Shown: positions 1 through 4,933 of the stretch, piece by piece
Layout of the letters: the number at the start of each line of letters is the position of its first letter
How positions within the stretch are numbered: the first letter of the stretch is position 1
DNA from: JBFLVQ01 sp040758525
GTDB lineage: Bacteria; Acidobacteriota; Blastocatellia; Chloracidobacteriales; JADJPF01
Length of the DNA stretch: 5,451 bases
Direction: 5' to 3'
Assembly: GCA_040758525.1 (NCBI GenBank)
Contig: JBFLVQ010000648.1
Location: forward strand, 1 to 5,451
Notes under the pieces: model-generated
The model's database searches: none
The model's input: only the letters and a program-made list of their open reading frames with translations
What the model was told of the DNA's origin: nothing
Position numbers and translations under genes: made by a program

Positions 1-242
1 AGTGCCACCGGGTCTGCCCATGTCGTTATATCCCCAGGAGAAATCAAGAGATTTGCCTGCACGCCCTCAGATTGAACCAATGACTCAAGACTAGTCCATG
101 GGTTATCTTGGTTTTGGAAGCTTATGCAAGTGTCACTCCTGCTGATTCTTAACCAAGATGGATTCTGGTCAACCCGATCACCTCCGGAAAAGAAGTGCAT
201 GTCGCTTAGTAAGGCGAAGGTCAGTTTAATTATCTGCGACAT
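1..242 (-). CDS. Calcineurin-like metallophosphoesterase, N-terminal part (runs off the left edge)
   Basis: Translating the minus strand from ATG at 242 gives 80 open codons that reach the window edge without a stop. The protein begins MSQIIKLTFALLSDMHF and later has LLISPGDITTWADP. SDMH (residues 13-16; D14, H16) matches the first metal-binding D-x-H motif of calcineurin-like phosphoesterases, and PGDIT (69-73; D71) matches their second, GD motif. These two motifs normally bind a di-metal centre that hydrolyses phosphomono- or diesters; the remaining metal ligands (GNH[D/E], H, GHxH) would lie outside the window. The start is well fixed: TAA is the codon immediately upstream, and an AAGGG sequence lies about 10 nt before the ATG. 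The gene begins 39 bp after the stop of the broken DUF4236 gene on the same strand, so it is probably in that operon and could suffer polarity from the TGA there. The substrate (nucleic acid, nucleotide or protein) cannot be told from this fragment. Confidence 0.8.
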   Translation of the reverse strand, partial: MSQIIKLTFALLSDMHFFSGGDRVDQNPSWLRISRSDTCISFQNQDNPWTSLESLVQSEGVQANLLISPGDITTWADPVA

Positions 243-281
243 TTACATTGTGCCCTTACTGCACTATTTCTCTAACTGTGT

Positions 282-1142
282 TCAACATCCAGCAATATTA
301 ACGTTTTCGGTATCGCAGTGCTCGCCATTACAGAATGTGGTAACAGCATCGTCCATCGATTTCCAGGCCACTGAAAATGACTGCGCAATCTCAGCATTAC
401 TTACCATGTACTCTTCATTCATCCCCGTACTTGACGTAATGGATAGCTTTCCGTATTGGGCGATGGGTATTTGATAATTGTCTTTGAATCGCTTATCTGG
501 CGAGCCGTCCTTGTTCACCTTGGCCCAAGTTTCTCCAATGACAGTTGTGTCTCTCGCCAACGCTTCCTCTTCAATGAATTGGGAAATCGTGAACTCAAGC
601 CTGATTTCTTTGTACTCGAGCAGCGCAAAGTTATCTTTGGTAACAAAATACAGCACAAATGCCGGATAGAAATATATATCTCCGCCGTTGGCATTTTCGA
701 GATGGGGAACCTTCCACTCAGACTCTATCAACTCACAATGACCAAGTTGAAAGCGTACAAGTTTGCGATCAACTGCACGAGTTGCGGACGTGCGCTCGCT
801 TATCCGGTCTGTGTTGCGTTCGCCGACTGTATCCCAAATGCGATCGCAATTAGCAAGAATGGCAAATTCGTCGCTCATCCTATGAAATTCCTTCGCGACA
901 TCATCAGGCAGTTCGAGCTGTGTCTGCAATCGAGAAAGCCGTGATTGCTCTTCTAGCTCTACGCGCTTTGCACTAGCTTCTTCTGCCGCAATGTGAAGCC
1001 GCTCAAATTTTGATTTGAACAGGCGCCTCATGAGCCAACCATTCTTCCAGTCTGTATAGCGACCGCCAATTTCAGACTCATCGCTTTTTGCATGATTTAG
1101 TTCCCTGGAAATTTCAGCATGCTCTTTCTGAGATTCTCCCAA
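282..1142 (-). CDS. C-terminal part of the DUF4236-type protein (coiled coil plus globular domain), downstream of the TGA
   Basis: The coordinates give the longest frame after the TGA that starts at a possible start codon (TTG at 1142). It has no Shine-Dalgarno sequence in front, so independent initiation is doubtful and this is best read as the distal half of the interrupted gene. Numbering within this piece: residues 1-75 are very rich in Glu, Lys and Arg and read as a long helix or coiled coil. Residues 95-145 include RIWDTVGERNTDRISERT. Residues 150-262 form a compact domain with GGDIYFYPAFVLYF, an acidic FIEEEA stretch, TWAKVNKDGSPDKRFKDN and TGMNEEYMVSN. The hydrophobic/aromatic alternation suggests a mostly beta fold, perhaps PH-like, but that is inference. 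There is no signal peptide or membrane segment, so a cytoplasmic location is expected. Its preserved reading frame suggests that the TGA is recent or that the segment is still translated. Confidence 0.45.
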   Translation of the reverse strand: MGESQKEHAEISRELNHAKSDESEIGGRYTDWKNGWLMRRLFKSKFERLHIAAEEASAKRVELEEQSRLSRLQTQLELPDDVAKEFHRMSDEFAILANCDRIWDTVGERNTDRISERTSATRAVDRKLVRFQLGHCELIESEWKVPHLENANGGDIYFYPAFVLYFVTKDNFALLEYKEIRLEFTISQFIEEEALARDTTVIGETWAKVNKDGSPDKRFKDNYQIPIAQYGKLSITSSTGMNEEYMVSNAEIAQSFSVAWKSMDDAVTTFCNGEHCDTENVNIAGC

Positions 1143-1204
1143 GAGTCGCTTAAATTCACTCAGACCCTGTGTTGTAAGCGCACCAGAACCGGCGCTTCTA
1201 ATAT

Positions 1205-1229
1205 TTGTAGCCTCCGCTACAACAGGTCA
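1205..1229 (-). promoter_or_regulatory. In-frame TGA followed by a perfect 7-bp hairpin
   Basis: On the minus strand the stop TGA (1229-1227) is followed by CCTG and then TTGTAGC-GGAG-GCTACAA, a perfect 7-bp stem with a 4-nt loop (1222-1205). No T-run follows on either strand, so it is not an intrinsic terminator. Its position just after a stop that splits an otherwise continuous frame resembles the layout of bacterial readthrough or selenocysteine elements. However, the stem is short, the loop begins only 12 nt after the UGA, and the surrounding linker shows no redox motif. The structure is certain on paper; a function is not. Confidence 0.35.
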
Positions 1230-1478
1230 TGATGTAACAGAATTTGATTCTGGAGAAGGTATAGGCGGCATGCCCGAAGGCTCTCTTTCCGATGTACCGC
1301 CCAATGCCTGACGGAATGAAAGTCCTGTGCCAGGAATATTCGCTGTTACTGCCGGTCCACGAGGCCCTATGCTTGCACGAAAAGGGCCGACGCCTACAGA
1401 TGTCGATACGCCGCTTGGAGACAGCGTGATTCTGACACCAGGCAATGGGCTAAACGATTTTCTAAAGCGCCAAGTCAT
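1227..1478 (-). CDS. DUF4236 domain protein (83-aa N-terminal product before the TGA)
   Basis: This is the piece of the broken gene that is translatable as it stands. MTWRFRKSFSPLPGVR, then the repeated hydrophobic/Ser/Gly pattern SPSGVSTSVGVGPF, RGPAVTANIPGTG and LSFRQ, is the signature of the DUF4236 family: a short N-terminal beta-rich domain of unknown function, often at the head of longer proteins. The domain fills residues 1-60; the remainder is a Pro/Ser/Glu linker ending NSVTS at the stop. The ATG at 1478 agrees with the usual family start (M-x-x-R-F-R-K), although I see no clear Shine-Dalgarno sequence just upstream; the gene may be translated through coupling with the 94-aa gene that ends 58 bp before it. 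If the TGA is real, the product is a free-standing DUF4236 domain lacking its helical and C-terminal partners. Biological role unknown. Confidence 0.65.
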   Translation of the reverse strand: MTWRFRKSFSPLPGVRITLSPSGVSTSVGVGPFRASIGPRGPAVTANIPGTGLSFRQALGGTSEREPSGMPPIPSPESNSVTS

Positions 1479-1536
1479 TACGAACGAGGGCTGAAGGAAA
1501 CCCTATCGAAGAGCACACCAAGTGTTCTTTGGCGTT

Positions 1537-1821
1537 TCAATCAAAGTTTTCCCAATTACTGATCAGCCACTTCTTTACGTTGGCATGACTCCGTGTTTCA
1601 CCGGGAAGATGCTTCTTAATCAAACGCTCTACCTTCACCCCTGATGCTTTTTGTTTGAAATTATTCGCGGCAGAGAAGGAGTTTATAAATGCCAGCACCT
1701 CGTATCTCTCATTCCGATTGAGAAGGGTGCTATCTGGTTTTCCGGTAACTTTCGGATCATCAGGAGATATGGCAGTCCAACTGTACGTGTATTTCAAGTC
1801 AGCTTTTTGCAGAAGTCCCAT
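1537..1821 (-). CDS. Conserved-looking hypothetical protein, 94 aa
   Basis: I do not recognise a named family. The protein starts MGLLQKADLKYTYSW at ATG 1821, chosen over an upstream TTG at 1845 because AAAAGGA (1837-1831) sits 9 nt before it. Visible features are an aromatic N-terminal strand (YTYSWTAI, 11-18), a loop rich in Pro, Asp and Lys (DDPKVTGKPDSTLLNRNE, 21-38), then mainly helical sequence with hydrophobic heptads (YEVLAFINSFSAANNF) and a Lys/Arg-rich C-terminal half (KVERLIKKHLPGETRSHANV, then KKWLISNW). There is no signal peptide or membrane segment, so it is a small cytoplasmic protein. Net basic character and a helical end with a KKWL..NW motif would suit nucleic-acid or protein binding, but that is inference. 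It is followed after 58 bp by the DUF4236 gene on the same strand and preceded by a 20-bp tandem AT repeat that may control it, so it probably leads a three-gene operon. Confidence 0.7.
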   Translation of the reverse strand: MGLLQKADLKYTYSWTAISPDDPKVTGKPDSTLLNRNERYEVLAFINSFSAANNFKQKASGVKVERLIKKHLPGETRSHANVKKWLISNWENFD

Positions 1822-1895
1822 GATGCTTTTTCCTTTTAGATTCAAAATGGCTTACGAAACCTTCTACTCTTGAAATGGAACTGCAGCAATATGCC

Positions 1896-1935
1896 AAAGG
1901 ATATATATATTTCCGAAAAGATATATATATTCGCC
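1896..1935. repeat. Imperfect 20-bp tandem repeat with ATATATATAT cores
   Basis: Two adjacent 20-bp units, 1896-1915 and 1916-1935, share AAA(G/A)G, an identical 10-bp ATATATATAT core (1901-1910 and 1921-1930) and parts of the tail; 16 of 20 positions match. The cores are exactly 20 bp apart, close to two helical turns, so a dimeric protein could bind both on nearly the same DNA face. The repeat lies in the 195-bp gap upstream of the 94-aa gene and its operon, where an operator or promoter is expected. The TATATAT cores could also supply -10 elements, but I cannot pick a convincing -35. Confidence 0.6.
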
Positions 1936-2040
1936 CATAACAATATGCTACTCGTTCACTTATTACGACCAGTGTACGCACCGCCCCAGTTCACCAGCCC
2001 TGCCAATTGGCGAGCTTCCAAAGCGACCCTGGTAGCTATC

Positions 2041-3204
2041 TCAAATTTGATGGCCCGTTAATGGGCGGTCATGCAAGAAGTAGTCATTCTTAAGGTCACT
2101 GATCATTGGCGCAATTCTGAGTATGAATCCATTGCTTTGAGTGTCGGATGTGTCGATAAGTCTTCTGAGCAATGTGATAGTCTGACTCTGGATAGGATTG
2201 AGATTCCTCTTAATCTCTTTCAGCTCCTCAACGGAATGCGCCTCTAGGAAGTTAAAATGACTCCCTAGCAATCCACAGATGGCATCTGACAATTGAATTT
2301 CTATGCAATCTCGCGAGTCAACGAAGGAGTACTCTACGGACTTTCCTTTATATTCAACTTGGGTTTTGCACAGAGCCTCCTGCACTTCCGTTTCATTGTC
2401 GAAGGTATGTGAACTTGTTGGGTAGATGTACAGTGGGCGAAGAAATTGACTATCGAAGCTTTCAATCAGCACGCCATCTTTGTTGTCTACGATGAAAGGT
2501 AACTCAGGAAGGCTTGCCCCTTTGCGAATCATGTATACGACAAGCCTGCTGATATCAGATTGCGGCTTCTTGGATACGGATTCAAGATATCCAGAAAGTT
2601 CCATCATGAACGCATGGCTTGCATCCCGCTGAACATTGGGAAACCGATACTTTTTTAGAATCGGCACCAACCGATCTAAGTCTGTATTCGCAAGATTGAA
2701 TAGCTCGCTCTTGATGTGCATTACATACGGCATGTACTGGCACAGTTCTGGCTCCTCCCAGAGCGAATCCACAATATCCACAAGTGACCAATAAAGAATA
2801 TTGAAGTTGGTGTAGTGAATGAATACGCCATTGGTAATCAGCCACTCCAATAGGGTTCTTATTTTCTTGGAATTCAGCACACCAAGGTAGTCGCCCGTGG
2901 CAAGCTGGTTGAACTTAATTTCCTTGGCAGATTTCTGGATGTACAACGTCTTGATCAGCTCATCGAGCCCGGTCAATGGTTCGATTTTTTTGTGGGCAAT
3001 TCCACCCAGTACAAAATTCTTTGGTTGCTCGTTTAATCCATCCTCTCTGATCCAAAATTTTCGGATGTTGTTGGTTTCGTCGTAGAAGAAAGCATATTCT
3101 TCATCTAACCCGTAGAGGGCCTGCCCCCCAAAGATATTTTGAAGCATGCCCGCCCTAAGTTTTTCCGCATCCAGGATGCGGGACGTTAACCGCTCTTTGC
3201 ACAC
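2041..3204 (-). CDS. DUF3800-like protein, 387 aa
   Basis: The start is GTG at 3204, supported by AAAGGA (3215-3210) 5 nt upstream. Near the N-terminus YAFFYDETNN (37-46) is followed by FVLGGIAHKK (64-73), and near the C-terminus comes FVDSRDCIEIQLSDAICGLL (294-313). An early D-E-[S/T]-x aspartate on a strand, a downstream F-x-[L/V]-G-G strand and a late D-S...QL-x-D-x-I-x-G helix is the layout of DUF3800 proteins, predicted RNase H-like folds often encoded singly in accessory and defence-rich DNA. Candidate acidic residues are D42, E43, D296 and D307. The protein is longer than compact DUF3800 proteins, with a mostly helical insertion at about 75-240. There is no signal peptide. It transcribes away from the secreted-nuclease operon. 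A nuclease function is inference; the family assignment is by motif only, so a remote relative is possible. Confidence 0.65.
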   Translation of the reverse strand: MCKERLTSRILDAEKLRAGMLQNIFGGQALYGLDEEYAFFYDETNNIRKFWIREDGLNEQPKNFVLGGIAHKKIEPLTGLDELIKTLYIQKSAKEIKFNQLATGDYLGVLNSKKIRTLLEWLITNGVFIHYTNFNILYWSLVDIVDSLWEEPELCQYMPYVMHIKSELFNLANTDLDRLVPILKKYRFPNVQRDASHAFMMELSGYLESVSKKPQSDISRLVVYMIRKGASLPELPFIVDNKDGVLIESFDSQFLRPLYIYPTSSHTFDNETEVQEALCKTQVEYKGKSVEYSFVDSRDCIEIQLSDAICGLLGSHFNFLEAHSVEELKEIKRNLNPIQSQTITLLRRLIDTSDTQSNGFILRIAPMISDLKNDYFLHDRPLTGHQI

Positions 3205-3432
3205 AATAATCCTTTAGAAATTTTGTAAATTTGAATAGAACCATGCTGCATGCCTCAATAGATTAGGCAGTCGCCAGAAATATGGCAGCTTGTGGCCAGC
3301 AATCATGTCATATTTTGGCTTATGTTCAGAATTGCAATTTGCTGGTAGGGTATGCCAACGCAAGTTATGTGAAAAGGGCGCTAGTTAATGGCTTGGCAGT
3401 ATCGGAGGATCAACTAACTCAGGGAGATGATT
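3205..3432. other. Divergent intergenic region (228 bp)
   Basis: It separates the minus-strand DUF3800-like gene from the plus-strand secreted-protein operon and must hold the promoters for both. I see AT-rich stretches near the DUF3800 start, with TTGAGG and TATTCA on the minus strand separated by 15 bp (a shorter spacer than ideal), and short inverted words such as CATGCTGCATG at 3242-3252. No -35/-10 pair in the plus direction is good enough to call. A frame open here (from 3282) has no family resemblance and runs out of phase into the Cys-rich gene, so I do not treat it as coding. Confidence 0.4.
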
Positions 3433-3714
3433 ATGAGATTTATTCTGGCCATTCTTTTCATTTTTTCACTGAATGCAAACGCAGCAGAACAAGCCTTAAC
3501 AGTAGATCAACAGCAGTGCGACAAACTCCAGTCTGAAGGCGCATCACAAGAGCAAATGGCTAGGCGTGGTTGTTGTTCTTGGCATGGCGGTGTTTGCGGG
3601 TGCTCGGGAAGTACCGTCGTCTGTTGCGATGGTCAGTACAGCCCAAGCTGCACATGTCACAAAGACGATAAAGGTAACGTGCGCCCCCCAGAAGCAGAGA
3701 CCCAAAAGATGTAG
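3433..3714 (+). CDS. Small secreted cysteine-rich protein, 93 aa
   Basis: ATG 3433 is preferred over the in-frame ATG at 3427 because AGGGAG (3421-3426) directly abuts the latter but sits 6 nt before the former. Residues 1-17 (MRFILAILFIFSLNANA) are a classic Sec signal peptide with an ANA|AE cleavage site. The mature protein has nine cysteines: C29, then a regular array C47 C48, C55 C57, C64 C65, C73 C75 in the context GCCSWHGGVCGCSG...VVCCDGQYSPSCTCH, spacing CC-x6-CxC-x6-CC-x7-CxC, with H51 and H76 nearby. This suits a small disulfide-knotted or metal-binding domain in the periplasm or outside the cell. The motif resembles short uncharacterised proteobacterial secreted proteins with GCCSxHGGVCGC. 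It is the first gene before an exported nuclease (57 bp gap) and probably co-transcribed. It might be an accessory, chaperone or inhibitor of that nuclease; this is inference from position only. Confidence 0.8.
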   Translation: MRFILAILFIFSLNANAAEQALTVDQQQCDKLQSEGASQEQMARRGCCSWHGGVCGCSGSTVVCCDGQYSPSCTCHKDDKGNVRPPEAETQKM

Positions 3715-3730
3715 GTTCGATTCAGTGTGC

Positions 3731-3774
3731 AGGGGTTAATGGCGAGCGATGATCGCTTCGTGATGAATCAATGA
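3731..3774 (+). promoter_or_regulatory. 11-codon leader frame with ribosome binding site, overlapping the nuclease start (ATGA)
   Basis: AGGGG (3731-3735) precedes an ATG at 3739 that opens 11 codons (MASDDRFVMNQ) ending in TGA at 3772-3774, which shares ATGA with the nuclease ATG at 3771. The nuclease start itself lacks a Shine-Dalgarno sequence. Inside the leader, AGCGA-TGA-TCGCT (3745-3757) can form a 5-bp hairpin. This is the usual layout for translational coupling, in which ribosomes ending the leader restart on the nuclease. The AGGGG-to-ATG spacing is short (3 nt), so efficiency is uncertain. Confidence 0.45.
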
Positions 3775-4529
3775 GATCCGCATTACTAGCCATCCTGACG
3801 CTGCTGTACTTTAGCAGTGGCAGTCTGTTTGCGGCAGAGTTTTTAGCTTGTCAGCAATATTTTGCTGATGGGCGGCCGCCGACTATCGCCTCTGCACCTG
3901 AAGACCGCCTTAGAGATATCTGCTTTGATGGATTTGCCGTTCTTCATTCCGGCAAGACTCATACGCCAGTGTTCGCTGCCGAGCGAATCAATCGTGCCAT
4001 CTTGGTGAAAGATATCAAGCGCACAGACCGGTTTTATGAGGAAGCGCGTCTGCCCAGTAGAGATCGAGCTCGCCTGTCTGATTACAAGGGCTCGGGCTAT
4101 GATCGCGGTCACATGGCTCCTGCTGCTGATATGGGCTCCAAGGAAGCTATGGCCCAATCCTTCTCTCTGTCAAACATGGTTCCCCAAGAACAGGTGAATA
4201 ACCGGAAGATATGGTCATCGATTGAAAATTCTGTCCGTAACTATGTGCTGCGTGCCAAGGGAGATGTGTACATCATATCGGGCCCCATCTATCAGGAGCC
4301 GGTGAAGAAAATTGGTAGTAGCCAAGTGTGGGTGCCAAAGTTTCTCTTTAAGCTTGTGTATGACCCAAATGCAAACAAGTCTTGGGCATACTTCATCGAA
4401 AATGCATCAAGCGCGCAATCCGTGAGACCGATCACTTACCACGAGTTAGTGGATAGGACGGGCTTGCATCTGATGCCGGCACTCGAAGACAGAAATGGCA
4501 ACCCGCAGGAGCGGGCGACCATTGAGTAA
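3771..4529 (+). CDS. Exported DNA/RNA non-specific endonuclease (Serratia nuclease / NUC1 family)
   Basis: This is a 252-aa member of the beta-beta-alpha-metal (His-Me) endonuclease family, which cuts single- and double-stranded DNA and RNA using one divalent metal, usually Mg. Residues 1-22 form a Sec signal peptide ending SLFAA, so the enzyme acts in the periplasm or outside the cell. The catalytic motif YDRGHMAPAADM (110-121) supplies the general base H114; N135 (SLSNMVPQ), metal ligand N144 (VNNRKIW) and E152 follow. The H-to-N-to-N-to-E spacings of 21, 30 and 38 residues equal those of Serratia marcescens nuclease (H89, N110, N119, E127), so the site is complete. C27 and C51 may form an N-terminal disulfide. 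In-frame TGA at 3750-3752 excludes a longer start. It follows the Cys-rich secreted gene by 57 bp, with a leader frame between them. Likely roles are scavenging extracellular nucleic acid or degrading incoming DNA. No immunity gene is evident, which fits an exported enzyme. Confidence 0.95.
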   Translation: MRSALLAILTLLYFSSGSLFAAEFLACQQYFADGRPPTIASAPEDRLRDICFDGFAVLHSGKTHTPVFAAERINRAILVKDIKRTDRFYEEARLPSRDRARLSDYKGSGYDRGHMAPAADMGSKEAMAQSFSLSNMVPQEQVNNRKIWSSIENSVRNYVLRAKGDVYIISGPIYQEPVKKIGSSQVWVPKFLFKLVYDPNANKSWAYFIENASSAQSVRPITYHELVDRTGLHLMPALEDRNGNPQERATIE

Positions 4530-4539
4530 TCCACTACAT

Positions 4540-4842
4540 TTACCAACCCTTTTTTTCAGGCGATGGGTCGTACGCGTTGCTTACACCATCGTTATCATTG
4601 TCGCGCCATCCATAGCTTGAGTTGCTTTTGTTCGTTGCCCCGCTATTGGAACTATTCTCGTCCCTCTGATAGCCGCCGTTTGTTTGAGAGCCGTAGTTAT
4701 TACTACGGATAGAGTCTGGGCTGCTTCGCATATGACCCTGCACATAAGTTCCATCACTTCGCGTATAACCTCTTACATAGGTGTCAGCTAGAGCGACAGT
4801 ACTGGTTGCAGCAAGTATTGCGAAAAGTAGAATAGATTTCAT
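4540..4842 (-). CDS. Small secreted protein with YVxGYxRxDGTYV module and calcium-type loop, 100 aa
   Basis: ATG 4842 follows a strong ribosome binding site (AAGGAG, 4855-4850) at 7 nt. Residues 1-19 (MKSILLFAILAATSTVALA) are a Sec signal peptide with ALA|D cleavage. The mature part begins TYVRGYTRSDGTYVQGHMRS, a module with two YV-x-G-[Y/H] units seen in small bacterial and phage-borne secreted or surface proteins. A low-complexity Ser/Asn/Gly linker (about 45-77) follows, then WRDNDNDGVSNAYDPSP (79-95). There D81, D83, D85 and D92 fit a DxDxDG...D loop of the thrombospondin-type-3 or EF-hand-like kind, so calcium binding is plausible. Function is not known. It converges on the nuclease gene with just 10 bp between the two stop codons, so read-through transcripts would be mutually antisense. 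Confidence 0.8.
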   Translation of the reverse strand: MKSILLFAILAATSTVALADTYVRGYTRSDGTYVQGHMRSSPDSIRSNNYGSQTNGGYQRDENSSNSGATNKSNSSYGWRDNDNDGVSNAYDPSPEKKGW

Positions 4843-4892
4843 GGTGACTCTCCTTGGGCGATATTGAGAAAATCCTCCTTAGTAGAATGGTG

Positions 4893-4921
4893 CTTATGCA
4901 CTCTCATTAACAAACGTACAA
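4893..4921 (-). promoter_or_regulatory. Possible sigma-70 promoter of the calcium-loop protein
   Basis: On the minus strand TTGTAC (4921-4916) and CATAAG (4898-4893) are separated by 17 bp and lie about 50 bp upstream of the ATG at 4842. The -10 matches TATAAT at four positions; the -35 is only moderate. It sits just downstream of the stop of the truncated neighbour (4934), where a promoter for the secreted gene is expected. Downstream there are two Shine-Dalgarno-like boxes: AAGGAGGA (4880-4873), with no usual start codon at a normal distance, and AAGGAG (4855-4850), which is the one used. Confidence 0.35.
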
Positions 4922-4933
4922 CCGTTGCTTTTT

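Larger units (their letters stand above)
282..1478 (-). pseudogene. DUF4236-domain gene interrupted by one in-frame TGA
   Basis: From ATG 1478 a single minus-strand frame runs to TGA 284-282, 398 sense positions if the one internal stop (TGA, 1229-1227, position 84) is ignored. There is no frameshift: 83 codons before and 314 after are in the same phase. Layout: DUF4236 domain at about residues 1-60; a Pro/Ser/Gly/Thr-rich linker at about 61-110; a charged, probably coiled-coil helix at about 112-200; and a globular C-terminal domain at about 240-375. The 27 codons between the TGA and the first usable start read as ordinary linker (PVVAEATNIRSAGSG...), so this looks like one protein split by a point change, for example CGA or GGA to TGA. 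The flanking genes are intact in frame. Alternatives are a sequencing error, or programmed UGA readthrough helped by the C that follows the stop and by a hairpin 4 nt downstream. A nonsense mutation is the most likely explanation; expression of the C-terminal part is uncertain. Confidence 0.7.

Noticed and set aside
124..944. Plus-strand open frames (124-474, 456-944, 478-669, 659-853)
   Set aside because: They lie opposite the DUF4236-type gene and the phosphoesterase, whose minus-strand frames show recognisable motifs; the plus translations have no family pattern.
1507..1531. Imperfect 10-bp inverted repeat between the 94-aa gene and the DUF4236 gene
   Set aside because: On the transcribed minus strand two of its pairs become A-C mismatches and no T-run follows, so terminator or attenuator status is not supported.
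2003..2012. GCCAATTGGC palindrome after the DUF3800-like gene
   Set aside because: It is only a 3-bp stem once a loop is allowed and has no T-run; too short to call an operator or terminator on its own.
1799..2061. Small frames across the AT repeat (minus 1799-1981, plus 1870-2061)
   Set aside because: They translate the repeat into low-complexity Tyr/Ile sequence and have no supported start; the region reads better as regulatory.
2582..2845. Minus-strand 87-codon frame inside the DUF3800-like gene
   Set aside because: It is an out-of-phase shadow of a long frame with family motifs.
3340..3410. Integron attC-like recombination site (GTTA-containing words)
   Set aside because: The GTTATGT and GTTAATG words do not fit the RYYYAAC/GTTRRRY core pair and I see no long imperfect hairpin between them.
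3282..3536. Plus-strand 84-codon frame upstream of the Cys-rich gene
   Set aside because: It overlaps the well-supported signal-peptide gene out of phase, lacks a convincing ribosome binding site, and its translation suggests no protein family.
3843..4157. Minus-strand 104-codon frame opposite the nuclease
   Set aside because: It is antisense to a gene with a complete active site and has no independent support.
4502..4515. CCCGC-AGGA-GCGGG hairpin at the end of the nuclease gene as a terminator
   Set aside because: No T-run follows the stem on either strand; the T7 tract at 4550 is separated by about 35 nt and has no stem directly before it.
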